Positions 34,029-45,300 of a DNA stretch of 64,000 nucleotides are shown piece after piece. The notes under the pieces are model-generated. The model searched no databases and was not told where the DNA came from. It was given only the letters and a program-made list of their open reading frames with translations. This stretch comes from Phocoena phocoena (lineage: Eukaryota; Chordata; Mammalia; Artiodactyla; Phocoenidae). The translations under genes and the position numbers were made by a program. The stretch is from the NCBI RefSeq assembly GCF_963924675.1, contig NC_089239.1, forward strand, positions 7,429,001-7,493,000, written 5' to 3'. Each line of letters opens with the position of its first letter. Positions within the stretch are counted from its first letter, which is position 1.

Positions 34029-35524
34029 AAAATATTCCAGAAATATTTTGGAATCCACCATAGGTGGGTTGCGATGCCCATATCGACTAAGTTTAGAGGG
34101 CTGTTTCAAATGGTCGAGACACCCAGAGGCAGAGGGATGGCCTGAAGGACCATTCAGGGTCACTTCCATTCTCTGTGTTCCAGGGCATTTTGGGTAGCAG
34201 GTCTCAGGGAGATCTGGCTGACGAGACTCACCATCTAGCATCCAGTGCTCTCCTGGATGGGAGAGACAGAGGTGAGGAAACAGGAGAAGGGAAACCTGTT
34301 CTACACGGGTTTTAAAGCCAGTCGTTCCAAGGTGACATATTTGGGGTTAGCGTGTCCTTACCGCAGTGAGTCAAACAAGTTCCTTGCCCTTTTCTCCACC
34401 GAGGACACAGCTGGGCACCATTCTCTGAGAGTAAGAGCCTCTCATTGGCTTGAAGCCCATTGTTAAATCAACTCAGCTCCACTCATCCCCTTCCTTCTAG
34501 ACTTTTCTGCTCTGGATGAAATAATTCTGGGGCTTGAAGTCTTTTCACAGGTCTTGCTTTCTAGCCCTTTCTACCACTTTTCCTTCCACATTTCTCTTTA
34601 GCTGGTCAGCTCCAAACAAGATGTGATGCCCAGCTGGGGCTGGGTCCAGAGTCTCTTTAGATGCTTCCTTGCTGGACCAACGTTGTTTTACCCATATCTT
34701 CTCATCTTACTTTCATACTTACTGTTTTCAATAGATACATAACATGGCGGGCATAGTCCCAGCACACAGCAAAGCATTAGACCTTTTCTGCAATTCACAT
34801 CTACCTTGTTGTTCACTCTGCATGGGCTGGTCTATTCCTATGAGATTTTATTCTTTCATCCTTTATTCCATTTCTTAAATTCTTCCCCACTTATTTAAGG
34901 GTATCATTCCCCCACCCCTTCTCATAGGTTTAAAACTTTACACTGACTACTCCTGAACTTCATTTGATCTGTTTTGCACCAAGTACCCAGTTTGTCAAAT
35001 CAAACTTTATGTGAATTTAAAATTTGTCTCCTGTCCCCTATTTATAGCTCCTGGGCCATTGATGAGTTTGATAAAGACCATTCATAGAAAAGGCTTACCG
35101 AGAACAAGACTTCTCTGCGAGCAATACGATATGCAAATTGTTGGATTGACAAGAAGAATGGGGCCCATATCAGGTGATCCAGTGTCCTTAAAGAACAGTG
35201 TTTCAAAGCTCCACTCCCCCCAACCCCCTGAGAAAAGAAAGCATGTTGAGAATTAAGGGTCACCATTTCCTGGCGTGGCGTCTGTGTGTGGCAACACTCT
35301 TGGTTTTGTCACCGCTTGGAGGGTCTGGCCTGGGCGCTGATTTTTATTGTCACTGTGATTTTTCAAAAAAATAATACGGGTGAGGAAAGAGTCTAAAGAG
35401 CAACGGTTGTTGCTTTGGCCACTGGAATAAAAGACAATGTTTTGATAAGTCCTTCATCTCTCAGGGACTTGCAATATATGTAACTACCCTGGGCAATTCC
35501 ACAGGGACTCTGGGATGATCAAAT
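34029..35524. other. Unassigned stretch
   Basis: About 1.5 kb, AT/GC mixed, without a recognised family. Frames at 34245-34466 and 35011-35256 are short and domain-free. Confidence 0.4.
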
Positions 35525-35761
35525 AAGACTAAAATTAGGGCTTCCCTGGTGGCGCAGTGGTTGAGAGTCCGCCTGCCGATGCAGGGGACGCGGGTTCGTG
35601 CCCCGGACCGGGAAGATCCCACATGCCACGGAGCAGCTGGGCCTGTGAGCCATGGCCGCCGAGCCTGCACGTCCGGAGCCTCTGCTCCGCAACGGGAGAG
35701 GCCACAGCAGTGAGAGGCCCGCGTACCACAAAAAAAAAAAAAAAAAAAAAGACTAAAATTA
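35525..35761 (+). mobile_element. Cetacean SINE (short form) with 13-bp target duplication
   Basis: The body is 35538-35750. It begins GGGCTTCCCTGGTGGCGCAG, has A and B boxes, the 'gtgagccatggccgccgagcc' tail domain and a poly(A). The direct repeats AAGACTAAAATTA lie at 35525-35537 and 35749-35761, where the first AA of the right copy could belong to the tail. Many CpGs are intact, so this is one of the youngest insertions in the window. Confidence 0.95.
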
Positions 35762-35800
35762 CTAAAATAAGACTAAAATTAGTACTAATACTAATCATGG
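35762..35800. repeat. Extra local copy of the SINE target sequence
   Basis: After the right target duplication comes 'ctaaaataagactaaaattag', so the phrase AATAAGACTAAAATTA occurs again at about 35765-35780, besides its copy at the left flank. Either the target was already a short tandem repeat or it slipped after insertion. Confidence 0.7.
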
Positions 35801-36009
35801 TTAACAAAAGCCAATAGTCACGAGCGCTTGCCCTGTGCTAGGTACTGTGCGTTATGTTTTGAATGCTCTGTGGCAGACCTAGAGTGATTATTTCTGGTAA
35901 ATCTTGTGAGTTTCCATGGATTCCATCCGCTATTCTCTCTCTTTTTTTCTCTTACCAAGTCCCTTGGTTCTCTTTTAGGCATTTCTCCCTTCCAGTTCTT
36001 TCTGTCCCA

Positions 36010-36725
36010 TCCGAGCAGAGCCCCTCCCCACTGCTCACCATAGCCATGGTTCTCTGGCCTCCTTGGCCTCAGACCCTCCCTCCTGCAGGTGCCCCCAGAC
36101 TGACCATCTGAAGATGCCACTTCCTTTAAACCAACCTCCTCTTCCCATTGAAAACTGATTCTGCGTCTCCCATGACCTGGTCTGGTGTTCAGGAGTCTCC
36201 ATGTTCTGACTCCGAATGACCTTTCCAGCCTGTCTCTTCCTGCTTCTCCACGGCAACCCTCTGTTGTGGCGAGTTTGATTCCCTTACTGTCCCGGACGAT
36301 GCTCTGTGCAGTCCTCCCTCCAGGACTGCGCCCACTGCCCTCCACCTGCTTCTGCTCCATGACCGCTACAAGTCCTGCCCCACGTTCCAAGGCCAGCCCA
36401 GGCTCTTGTTCCTACACTACGTCTTCCCTGAACACCTTTGCTGTCTCTCACCCCTTTGCACCATTAGTGATGTTCATATTGGCAGGTGCTCCATTTGCCG
36501 TCTTTGATACTGTTGTTTTGTGCTGTTATTTATTTCCTCTCCTTTTAAAAACATTTGGGCATCTCTATTCCTCCCTCAACAAGGTTGTAAATTCTTTGAT
36601 GGCAGGGGTCAGTTTGTGTGTGCATGCGTGTGCACGAGCGCACGCGCGTGTGTGTGTGCATTATTTCTCATAGTACCTAGTCCACAATAGATATGCAATG
36701 ACTCTATGATTAATGACGGGATGAC
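36010..36725 (+). mobile_element. L2-like 3' fragment, plus strand
   Basis: 'catgacctggtctggtgttcag…ctgactccgaatgacctttccagcctgtctcttcc', 'cacgtcttccctgaacacc' type text, then 'aaggttgtaaattctttgatggcaggggtcag' and 'catagtacctagtccacaatagatatgcaatgactc' follow the L2 3' order. The minus-strand 190-codon frame at 35818-36390 lies across it and is not a gene. A Z-DNA-prone tract interrupts it at 36615-36660. Confidence 0.55.
36615..36660. repeat. Alternating purine-pyrimidine (TG/CG) tract, Z-DNA-prone
   Basis: About 46 bp of nearly uninterrupted TG, CA and CG steps, including CACGCGCGTG (a 10-bp palindrome at 36641-36650), with a single break near 36636. CG-rich alternating tracts are the strongest Z-DNA formers. 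It sits inside an L2-like relic. Confidence 0.88.
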
Positions 36726-37365
36726 AACGTATAAATGTATTGCCTTGCTCCCAAGGTATTAGCTTCCTTCTCAGATTTATAAAAATATGAATCTTCCTTA
36801 TAGAGTGGGCGAGGGAGACTGAGGCACATGGGGAGGAGAGAGGGAGGAAGATGGCCTTGCACAGAATCTTGAATGGAAACTTGCATGAAACCCGGGACTT
36901 TGGTGCTCAGTCTGCAATTTTCTGGGTTTTCGCTTAAAGAATTCAGCCCAGGAGCCCCAGATCTTTGGGAGAAATAACCAATAGCAGAGTAGCTGGAACG
37001 TGCTGCCAAGAAATTGAGTGGTCCTCATTACAGTTAGGATAATAATGATGATGACGATGGCCGCGATGCTGATGTGATGCTCATGGTTACGATGACAATC
37101 GAATAATTAGCAGCCTCGACCGAGCCTGTCTCCCAGGTGGCAAATCCTCCACGGGGTCAGTAGGAATCTGTTTCCTTTTACTGTTGGGGGGAGATATCCT
37201 GCTATCCCACGGGCCGTATCGCCACGACCCCAGGCTCCCTAAGCCACGGGACAGGTCAGGAAGGCCGACCAACAGCCTCCTGGCTGGCAGAAGGGAGGGA
37301 AGTCCTTTCCAGTCCCTTTAGTCTTGACTGAAAACACAGTGAGGGTCCCTGAGTTCTCCTATGAA
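36726..37365. other. Unassigned stretch
   Basis: Includes a GATGATGACGATG-type trinucleotide-like patch at 37040-37080. No family recognised. Confidence 0.35.
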
Positions 37366-37725
37366 CGGTAATGATAACACAATTATCATGCAAAACAAAA
37401 ATTAAGTTTAATGGTGCAAAGCCAGGGTGTACTGGAGAGGTAATTCATATTAATTATGTTTGGATTAAAAGCTTATTTCTTTTGTTAGCATCCGCAAGTA
37501 GAAACCTAGCTGTTAGAAAAAAAGGCTGCCTATAATTACGGCCTCTTCTGGAGGAGCAGTGTTGGACTTAATGGAGCATCCCTGCTGTCTTCAAGCTCCT
37601 GAAGAATGGTAATATTTCATATTTTATGAAACACAGAAGAAATAAATTACAGGTTTAATGATAAGAACTACTTGGGCTCATAATGAAATCTGATTGGCCA
37701 GTTAATCCACCGAGACCCTCAGATG
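37366..37725. promoter_or_regulatory. Candidate conserved noncoding element
   Basis: A repeat-free AT-word block: 'taatgataacacaattatcatgcaaaac' with an octamer-like ATGCAAA at 37388-37394, 'taattcatattaattatg' at 37441-37457, 'cctataattacggcc' and 'ggtttaatgataagaac'. It has the look of a POU/homeodomain-type enhancer. Inferred from texture only. Confidence 0.45.
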
Positions 37726-37916
37726 TGAACCGTCCAAAAGGGGTAAAGATGATGAAAAATGAAATTAAATAGAAAAACCTTCACCCACAGCCTCTTTTGT
37801 GGAAGCTGGGGAAACAAAGAGCAGGGGAGAAGCCCTGGGGCCTGGGGTAGAGGAGAAACATCACTTTCCTTGGGTTTGGGGAGAGCGGAAGGAGTGAAGG
37901 AATTTCCTTCCTGCCG

Positions 37917-37946
37917 CCCCCCCAGCCCCCCCCCCCCCCCCCCCCC
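37917..37946. repeat. Poly(C) tract, C7-AG-C21
   Basis: Seven C, then AG, then 21 uninterrupted C. The minus strand is G-rich and could form a G-quadruplex; the plus strand could form an i-motif. Length may be affected by sequencing or assembly error. Confidence 0.9.
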
Positions 37947-38349
37947 GTTTCCCATGGAAATAAAGCCGGGACACTTCCTGTGGGAAGAAAGGGACAGGAC
38001 CAGAGGAAGGAAAGTGATTTCTCCTGGTGAGAAAGCTCCTGGGACTCCCAGCGAGGCCTTGCCCTAAACAAGAAAGACAAAGACAGATGAAGGCTCATTG
38101 GAGTTGGCTGAACTAATAACAGTTTTTGACACCCAGGAAATATTTTGCTCGGGTAGTAAGGTCAAGGTCTCTGTTTCTCAGTTCAGGGGTCTAAGTTCTG
38201 GGCTTGAGGCACGTTCCCATGAGGGACTTGACACAAATTCTTCCTGCAGGGCCAGCTTGGCCTCTGCCTGCCCCTCCTTGCTCTGCAACATCTTGGGAAA
38301 TAAGCCCACCTCCATGGCTTTGAGCTTGGCGAAAGATTTAATTGTATTT

Positions 38350-38595
38350 TGAGAGGCAGCAGGGGCACAGCAGAAAGAATTTGGGCCTTGGATTCAGACA
38401 GGCCTGGGTTCCAGTTTTTGCTCCCATATTTATATGCCTGATGACCTTGGACAGAATACTTCCCCATCTCAGCTTCCTCATCTGCAAATGGTTATTGTAG
38501 GAAGCTTCAACGAGAATAGTCTGTGTGAGAATTAAATATGCATAGGGCTGGAGACCCGTTAGATGCTCAGAAAAATGAGAGTCATGTCCATTGCT
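38350..38595 (+). mobile_element. MIR SINE, nearly complete, plus strand
   Basis: 'aatttgggccttggattcagacaggcctgggttccag', 'gatgaccttggacagaatacttccccatctcagcttcctcatctgcaaatgg' then 'tgtgagaattaaatatgcatag'. It covers the tRNA-derived head to the LINE-like tail. Confidence 0.85.
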
Positions 38596-39299
38596 ACTTC
38601 TACTGTTGCAAGTATGAGAAAAGCTTCTTGTCCTGGGCAAGGCCTGCCAATCAGCCCATGCCCACCAGCCCATGGGGAAATCAAAGAAATCGTTTCATAA
38701 GAATTTAAATGATCTTGCAAGGTCTCTGAATCCTCAGGTCATTGACAGTGCCATCTCCCTGCCAAGGCACGGTCTCCCTAGATTCCATACACGTAGGAAG
38801 TCCACGAAAGACTCATTTTTGATGTCAGGAAGATGGAACAATGTGGACACTGGAGCTAAAGGAGGCTTCTTGCACATCACGTCACCTGCTGTCCTCATCA
38901 ACAAGCTCCCTACTGGTGTTCATGGTAGCTGCTTCCTCTGGGGCGAAAAAGACAAGGGTATGGCATGACGGTGACAGCATGGGGAGGGAAGGGCACTCAT
39001 GGTGCTAATTCCCCTGGATCTTTGCCATGTGGTCCTAATGCCTTTGTGGAGGGAGATGGAAAAGTAAATTCCTGGAGCCCCATATTATCAGAAAAGGCAG
39101 ATCTCAGCTCAGGACATGGCACCATGCACCATGATGTAATGCTATGCTCCAGGAATCTCTGAAAGGCCCCAGAGGGTCCTGTGGATTTCTGAGGAATGTT
39201 TGCAGGGCCCTGTGTCTCAGGCCGTCTGTGGTTCTGCTCTTGTCCTGAGTCTCCTTGGAGTGATCTTCGTCTCTCTGCCTCAGTGGTCTCACCACAGAC
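38596..39299. other. Unassigned stretch
   Basis: Nothing recognised; frames at 38672-38968 plus and 38997-39404 minus have no domain. Confidence 0.4.
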
Positions 39300-39430
39300 C
39301 CTCTTAATGGTCCGAGCTGGAGGGATCTTGGGTATCACCTGGTCCTGCCCCCTCACTGCATAAATGGGGAAGCAGATAAAACCCACAGACAATGCCCAGC
39401 GCATAGGCTGGTACCCAATAAATGATAGTT
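39300..39430. mobile_element. Possible MIR3/L3 or L2-end relic
   Basis: 'gagctggagggatcttgggtatcacctggtcctgccccctcactgcataaatggggaag' then 'ccagcgcataggctggtacccaataaatgatag'. Ancient-repeat style text, family uncertain. Confidence 0.4.
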
Positions 39431-39477
39431 TTCTCTTTTATTTGAGTAACTTGCCCAACATCCCATAATGGCCAGGC

Positions 39478-40398
39478 TTTTTATTAACTTTTAAGACTTT
39501 CTTTAGGGCAGTTTTAGGTTCACAGCAAAATTGAGAGGAAGGTACAAAGATTTCCCATTGACCCTCTGCCCCCGCACATGCACAGCTTCCCCATCATCAA
39601 CGTCTCCCACCCGAGTGGTACACGTGTTAGAACTGGTAATCTACATTGACATGTTATTATCACCCGAAGTCCATAGTTGACGCTACAGTTCACTCTTGGT
39701 GCTGTGCATTCTATTTCTTTGATTTCTTTGATTTCCCCATGGGTTTGGACAAATGTATAATGACGTATATCCATCATTATAGTAACACACAGAGTAGTTT
39801 CTCTGCCCCCAAAGTCCTCTGTACTCTGTATGTTCATCCTTCCCTGCCCCCCAGCCCCTGGCAACCGCTGATCATTTTACTGTCTCCTAGTTTTCTCTGT
39901 CCCAGAATGTCATATAGTTGGAATCCTATACAGTGTGTTGCCTTTTCAGATTTTCTCTCACTTAGTAATATGCATCTAAGCCTCCTCCGTGTATTTTCAT
40001 GGCTTGATGGCTCATTTCTTTTTAGTGCTGAGTAATATTCCATTGTCTGGATGCACCAGAGTTTATGGATCATTCACATACCAAAGGACATCTTGGTCGC
40101 TTCCAGGTTTTGACATTTATGAATAAAGCTACTGTAAACATCCTGGTTTTTTTGTGGACATAACTTTTCAACTCCTTTGGGTAAATACCAAAGAGCACGA
40201 TTCCTGGATTGTATGGTCAGAGTATGTTTAGTTTTGTTAGAAACTACCAAACTCTCTTCCAAAATGGCTGTCCCATTCTATATTCCCACCAGCAGTGAAC
40301 AGGAGTTCCTGTTGCTTCACATCCTCACCAACATTTGGTGGTGTCAGTGTTCTGGATTAGGGCCATTCTCATAGGGGTGTAGTGTGTCTCATTGTGGT
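39478..40398 (-). mobile_element. L1 3' half (L1M-type), minus strand
   Basis: Antisense 3' UTR ('gcagttttaggttcacagcaaaattgagagg', 'cccccgcacatgcacagcttcccc', 'gcccctggcaaccgctgatc') runs into ORF2 C-terminal text ('gctgagtaatattccattgtctgg', 'gaataaagctactgtaaacatcc', 'tcccattctatattcccaccagcagtgaac'). It ends abruptly at 'gtctcattgtgg', where a MIR follows. It contains a doubled 'ttctttgattt' at 39714-39735. No coding capacity left. Confidence 0.92.
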
Positions 40399-40399
40399 A

Positions 40400-40620
40400 G
40401 CTCCCAGTGTTTGAGCACCTAATATGCCGAACAACCTGCTGGTACTTTTATGTACACTGTCACATTTAATTCTCATCAAAACCCTTAAAGTAGGTATCGT
40501 TTTTGATTTTACTGAAGTGGAAAGGAAAGCTCAAAGAAATTAACTCATCTGAGCAGATAACTTGGGGTCTCCTGACTCCCGGTTTGGAATTCTGTCTACT
40601 CTACTACATAGCTTCAGGGT
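40400..40620 (-). mobile_element. MIR SINE relic, minus strand
   Basis: 'tttgagcacctaatatgcc', 'cacatttaattctcatcaaaacccttaaagtaggtatcg', 'aaagctcaaagaaattaac', 'ggtctcctgactcccgg' in reverse-complement MIR order. Confidence 0.8.
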
Positions 40621-40689
40621 CGGGGACAACTGTTTTCTCTTATTTTTCGGTATAAATAATTTACCGAAAGTCCTCTGATGGCTTCTCTA

Positions 40690-41105
40690 AGTGGAGATTT
40701 GATTGTGCTGCCTTTGACTTTCCCCCTTGTTCATTAAGCTACAGTTACACTAACCATAGTCTCTCCTAGTTCTTCCACATCCAGGGTAACACACCTTGCT
40801 CTTCCAGCCCAGGGCTTTTGCACTGCATCCTCTCTGCCTGGCACACTCTTCCCTCCAGGTCCCCACATGGCCCCCTCCCTCAGTAAAGAAGCACCCAGCA
40901 CCTCTCCAGTTACCTCCTGTCCAATGCTCTGCTTTACTCACTTCACATTACTTACCTCTATCTGAAATTTCCTTTGACGTTTAAGAATATAAACTCCAGG
41001 AAGGCAAGGAGTGTGTTTTGTTAACTGCCATGTCCATAGCGTTGAGATGAGGGCCCGGCATGGAGTAGAGACTCAATACGTCTTTGCAGAAGGAATAAAC
41101 GAAGC
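40690..41105 (+). mobile_element. L2 3' fragment, plus strand
   Basis: 'agggcttttgcactgcatcctctctgcctggcacactcttccctccaggtccccacatgg', 'ataaactccaggaaggcaaggagtg' and 'ggcatggagtagagactcaatacg' are characteristic L2 3' text. Confidence 0.85.
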
Positions 41106-41750
41106 CCAGTTCTGTCTCCATGTCCACTGCCAGTTGGGCTTCCCTGTCCTCCTCTTGAATTAGCTCCTCTTCTTGCAGCTGCACAGCCCCCTGTGTGTGT
41201 AGGAGCTCACATCTTTGCACAGAGGGAAGTAACAAACAGAATAACAGCACGTATTGCCACTCTGCCCTCCCTGCTTGCATGCCCAGTGGCTGGGGATGCC
41301 GTCTTCGGCAGCAGTAAGAAGTGATGATCTGGGAGACTGGGACAAATGCCCTGCTTTTTCGTTAAGGTCCGGGTGTTGGGAGGCTGCACTCTGGCTGAGG
41401 AGGGAAGAGGCAGGGCTGGCGGGTGCACACCCTACACTCTCCTCCAGCCCTCGCTCTCTCCTGCTGCTGCCCAGGCAGCCCATCTTGCTGTGATGTCACA
41501 CAGCACACCTGAGGGTGGAGGTGCAGGGCCGGGACATAGGGTGAGTGAGGACAAGGTCTTCCTTGAAGAACTGACCTTCATCTCCAGACTTCCTATGGGT
41601 CCTCAGACCACTGGATCAAGCTATCACATTTCCACACATGGAGACTTTCTGGTGCTGGTGGAGAAGGAGGGAGGGAAGCCTAGGAGCTTTGGCAGCTCTC
41701 AGTCCCCAGAGGATAACATCAGCCACATAGTCAACGGCAGTATCAAGTTT
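41106..41750. other. Unassigned stretch
   Basis: Overlapping frames on both strands (41346-41843 plus, 165 codons; 41160-41483 minus) have no domain. The plus one runs into a MIR, which argues against a real gene. Confidence 0.4.
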
Positions 41751-41990
41751 CGGGCTGGAGACAGACTCTGGGAGCCTGGCAGCCTGGGTTTGAATCCCAG
41801 CTCTGCGTCTTGCCAACCATGTGACCTTGGGCAAATCACTTGAGCTTTCTGTGCTGGTTTCCCCATTCGTAAAAATGGCCTAAGAATAGAACTTACCTCG
41901 AGGTTTTTGGTAGGAATTAAATAAATTGATATTTCTAATGTGCTTAGAACAGTGACTGGCATGTGGTAAGTGCTATCTAACTATTTGTTT
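41751..41990 (+). mobile_element. MIR SINE, nearly complete, plus strand
   Basis: 'ctgggagcctggcagcctgggtttgaatcccagctctgcg', 'catgtgaccttgggcaaatcacttgagc', 'cagtgactggcatgtggtaagtgctatctaac'. B-box GGTTTGAATCCC retained. The best MIR head in the window. Confidence 0.93.
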
Positions 41991-42194
41991 GTTAGCAAAT
42001 AAGTAAACAAGTAAAAATTATCACCATTAGACCTCCCACAGGGATGCTATCATGCAGTTTATACAACACTCTCCCATATAGGATGCCATTTGATCCTGTC
42101 CCTGTAATGGTGGGGAGTTTATTCTTTTCTTTCTTTTTATTCTCTGTCAAATGAGGAGACGGATGGGAAGTGGATTTGTTTGTATTGAATGCCT

Positions 42195-42300
42195 AAGTTT
42201 GATAGGTCCCTTACATATTTCTTTAGTCTTTATAACAGCTGTGTAAAGTAAACATTATTATCCCCATTTTATAGATTTGAAAATTGAGGCTCCACTTCTG
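42195..42300 (-). mobile_element. MIR SINE fragment, minus strand
   Basis: 'tctttataacagctgtgtaaagtaaacattattatccccattttatagatttgaaaattgagg' is the reverse-complement MIR centre. Confidence 0.75.
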
Positions 42301-43035
42301 AGTTCCATTCTAATAAAAGCAGGATCTGAGAAGGAAGGAAATCTGATATTCCCCCTCACCTCAGTCTGGCAGCTCCTCCCCTTGGGGTGTGTTGTGGGTG
42401 CACTGTCCATACTTATTTGTGTCCGTGGCAGAGCTGTCAATTTTGTTCACTTAACCTATCAAAAAAACTCAAGCAGTTAAATTCTTTTCCAACTACCAAG
42501 CTCTTGGAGAATGAGATGCACAAACTTAAGAAAGGAAACTCTCTTTAAGCACATTTATGATTTGCCTTTCTCAAAACAATGGGGCTCTTGCTGGCGCAGC
42601 AATGCCTAGGCTGGCTTAATAAAGAGACTCATACCTGGACCACAATGGGCAATTCCTTGACCATGACGTCGTAGGGAAAGGCAAAAGAAGAGATGGCTTC
42701 AGTGGGTGAGGGAAGGTAAGACTGCAGAGGGGAGCTACCTCTCTGGCTACATGTGAGAAACCTCTGCCATAGATGACCAACACTCATTGAAAAATTACCA
42801 AACACTTGAGGAGAGCCATCAAAACGAGAGAGAGATGATAACATAAGTTCTTACCTGAAAGGAAACGTAAATAATAGAGCCATCAGTACAGACCTTTAAA
42901 ACAATTATATTTGATATCCTTAAGGAGACAAAAGAGGATGTTATGTCAATGAAACAAGAACAGGAAATTATGAAACAAACACATTTTTTTAAACAAAAGA
43001 CCATGATGAGAGCTTAGAAATGAACAAATGATTGC
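42301..43035. other. Unassigned stretch
   Basis: No family recognised. Confidence 0.35.
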
Positions 43036-43510
43036 TCTTGAGCAGAATGGATATAGATGAATATTTATTAAGGGATCACCAGGTGCTGGTTGCTGGGGTA
43101 CAAAGATGAATGAAAGCAGACATGTCTATGGACTCGTTAAGAAGAGAGATTTAAAACTGAATATGATCTTACCAGAGCCTGTGATGGATGGGGATGGGGT
43201 TTTACTTAATCAGGGAGATAAGAAAAAGCTTCCCCAAGGAAGCAACAACTGAGCTGAGATCTCAAGGATCAGTGGGATCTAAACAGGCAAAAAGAGAGGG
43301 TGAGAGTTCCCAGTGAAGGGAGCAGCCTTGCAGATGCACCAACAGAAGAGAATGAAGGCAGGCCAGGTGGGTGGGCCTGAGAGAGAGCAGGAGCCTTGGA
43401 GGAGCCACCGTTGGGGTCAGGCAGAGGGGGTAGCAGATCATGCCAACAAGGAGCCATGTTAAGTTTGGACTTGAAGCAAACTTTAGTCAGGAAGGTAGGA
43501 AAAAATATCT
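43036..43510 (-). mobile_element. L2 3' fragment, minus strand
   Basis: 'gaatatttattaagggatcaccaggtgctggttgctggggtacaaagatg', 'gagctgagatctcaaggatcagtggg', 'aagagagggtgagagttcccagtgaagggagcagc' follow reverse-complement L2 (…ctgagacctgaaggatgagtagg…cattccaggcagagggaacagc). Confidence 0.75.
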
Positions 43511-43906
43511 TATGGTTAAAAGGGCTTGAAAACTCTTCTCCCATAGCCCAGCGTTCAGAATATTTTTGCTCAGAGAGAAAATGCAGCTTTCAGGTTTGAG
43601 AAGGAGAGTTAAGAGCTGTCACTAAGTTCACAGTCAGCATTTGGCTGAGCATGGGAGGAAGTGAAACCACCCACAGAAATCAAGGGACGGTAACGTCGAG
43701 AGACGGGGCAACTGGGGATGGCAGATGGGAATTAGACTACACTGAGGCTGGAGAGTCAAGCAGGTCATGTGTACGCTGGGGTCACACAGAGCCGGGCAGT
43801 GGAGAGGAAAGGAAAGCAACCTCAGAAAGAAGCAGATACAGTATGAGAAGGAGGGAGGGGGCGATCAAGGGAGACAGATGGATACAAAGAGAGACAGACA
43901 GAGAGG

Positions 43907-43910
<4 letters not shown>
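43511..43910. other. Unassigned purine-rich stretch
   Basis: Purine-rich run-up to the microsatellite; the 90-codon frame at 43651-43923 is a by-product of GA/GATA composition. Confidence 0.4.

Positions 43911-43984
<74 letters not shown>
43911..43984 (+). repeat. Compound microsatellite (GATA)10-(GA)16
   Basis: Ten perfect GATA units (43911-43950), then GG, then about sixteen perfect GA units (43953-43984). Likely highly variable in length between individuals. Confidence 0.97.
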
Positions 43985-43988
<4 letters not shown>

Positions 43989-44845
43989 CTTAGTTCATGA
44001 TGTCTTTCTCATACTCTGTTCCTGTGAAGCTTGCCCAGCTCCTTGAGTTTGCATGTACTTCCTTTTAAGGTTCTGCATGTATTCTTACCACTAACCTCTA
44101 TTTAATCTCCTGAGAAAAGAAAGAAAAATAAAGCTATTTCCTACTTAAAGTGAATAAGTCAAATCTGAGATTTATAATAGTGGTCGTCAAAGAAGGAGCT
44201 TGACAGTCTCCCCCGACAGCAAGTGTAGGTGCAGAAGAAAATACTACCTGGATGATACCCATCCCCTTAGGTGGTTAAGGGTAATCTTTAGGGAAAGAGA
44301 GGAACTGAAATCTGATAATCCCAGCACCTTTATAGTCAGCTGAATATCAATATGTCAGCTATTTGGCATAGCGTTCAGTTTTTACTACAAAGTATAAGTT
44401 CAGTCATTGTTAACAGGCTTTTAACATCTTCTTTATGAAGACATTAGAAGAACTTTTTGAAGTGTTGCTATAGATAAGCATTTCTACATATCTACATAGA
44501 AATGAAATAACAATGAGGCTTGCAACGTAGGAAGTCCTTGCTAAGATGCAAGTGATACAAGAATTGGTCACTATCTCAGGATTGGCTGGTTAGAATATGG
44601 GAGATGTGCTCTTGTTGAGCCCTTTACTATCCCTAAGGAAAGGCTAGCTCTGGGAGGAGCAGGCTTTCCCTGCTTTTTAAGATGTCAAAACATCATGAAA
44701 TACAGAAAATGAAAACCGTGATTAATGTAGTTATGTAGAGATGTTTCAGAAGGGTGTACCCAGATTGACTCCTAAAGCCAATATTTTGGAGACCAAGGTG
44801 GCAAAACCAGGTGAGCAGCTCCTCATAAAGGATTCTGTCTTTATT
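43985..44845. other. Unassigned stretch
   Basis: No family recognised. Confidence 0.35.
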
Positions 44846-45300
44846 GTATCAATCAGGGTCTTGTCAGGAAAACAGAAACCAACCTAGGTATTTCAAAAGA
44901 GGATATTTAATACAGGGCATAGATTACAAAGATCTTAGAAAATCAAAGAGCAAAAAAGGAGAGCTGAAGGTAAGTCAGAGATTAGATTTCCAGAACCTAA
45001 GATCATAGGGGGTGAATCACAGCTTCAGAAGCTGGACTATTAGAAGAAACAGAATCAGAGGAAGGAAGGAAAGAAAGGGGAGTGGGGTGTGGGGGAGAGG
45101 GGAGAAAGAGAGAGAGAGAGAGAGACAGTAAATGGGAAACAAAGACATTTCCTCTCTCTTCATATCTTGATTTTCCTGTCAGTTTGGCAAAACCTAACAG
45201 GAAGCCCACAGCCAAAGGAACCTGGGAAATGTAGTTTGCAGACTTCCAGCCCCATCATCCTAGAGGGCAGTAGTGGGACTGAGAGATAATAAGCAAAAAA
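44846..45300. mobile_element. Medium-reiterated mammalian repeat, family unassigned
   Basis: It starts 'tcagggtcttgtcaggaaaacagaaaccaacctaggtatttcaaaagagg' and 'ggatatttaatacaggg…gattacaaag' and ends 'gaacctgggaaatgtagtttgcagacttccagcccc'. This start/end pair belongs to a widespread placental LTR-like repeat that I recognise as a pattern but cannot name. It contains a (GA)n run at 45105-45126. Confidence 0.55.

Noticed and set aside
35818..36390. 190-codon open frame on the minus strand
   Set aside because: It lies partly across an L2-like relic, has a low-complexity Arg/Glu/Gly-rich composition, no domain, and no intron or exon structure. Likely chance.
41346..41843. 165-codon open frame on the plus strand
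   Set aside because: It runs into a MIR relic, overlaps minus-strand frames, and has no recognisable domain.
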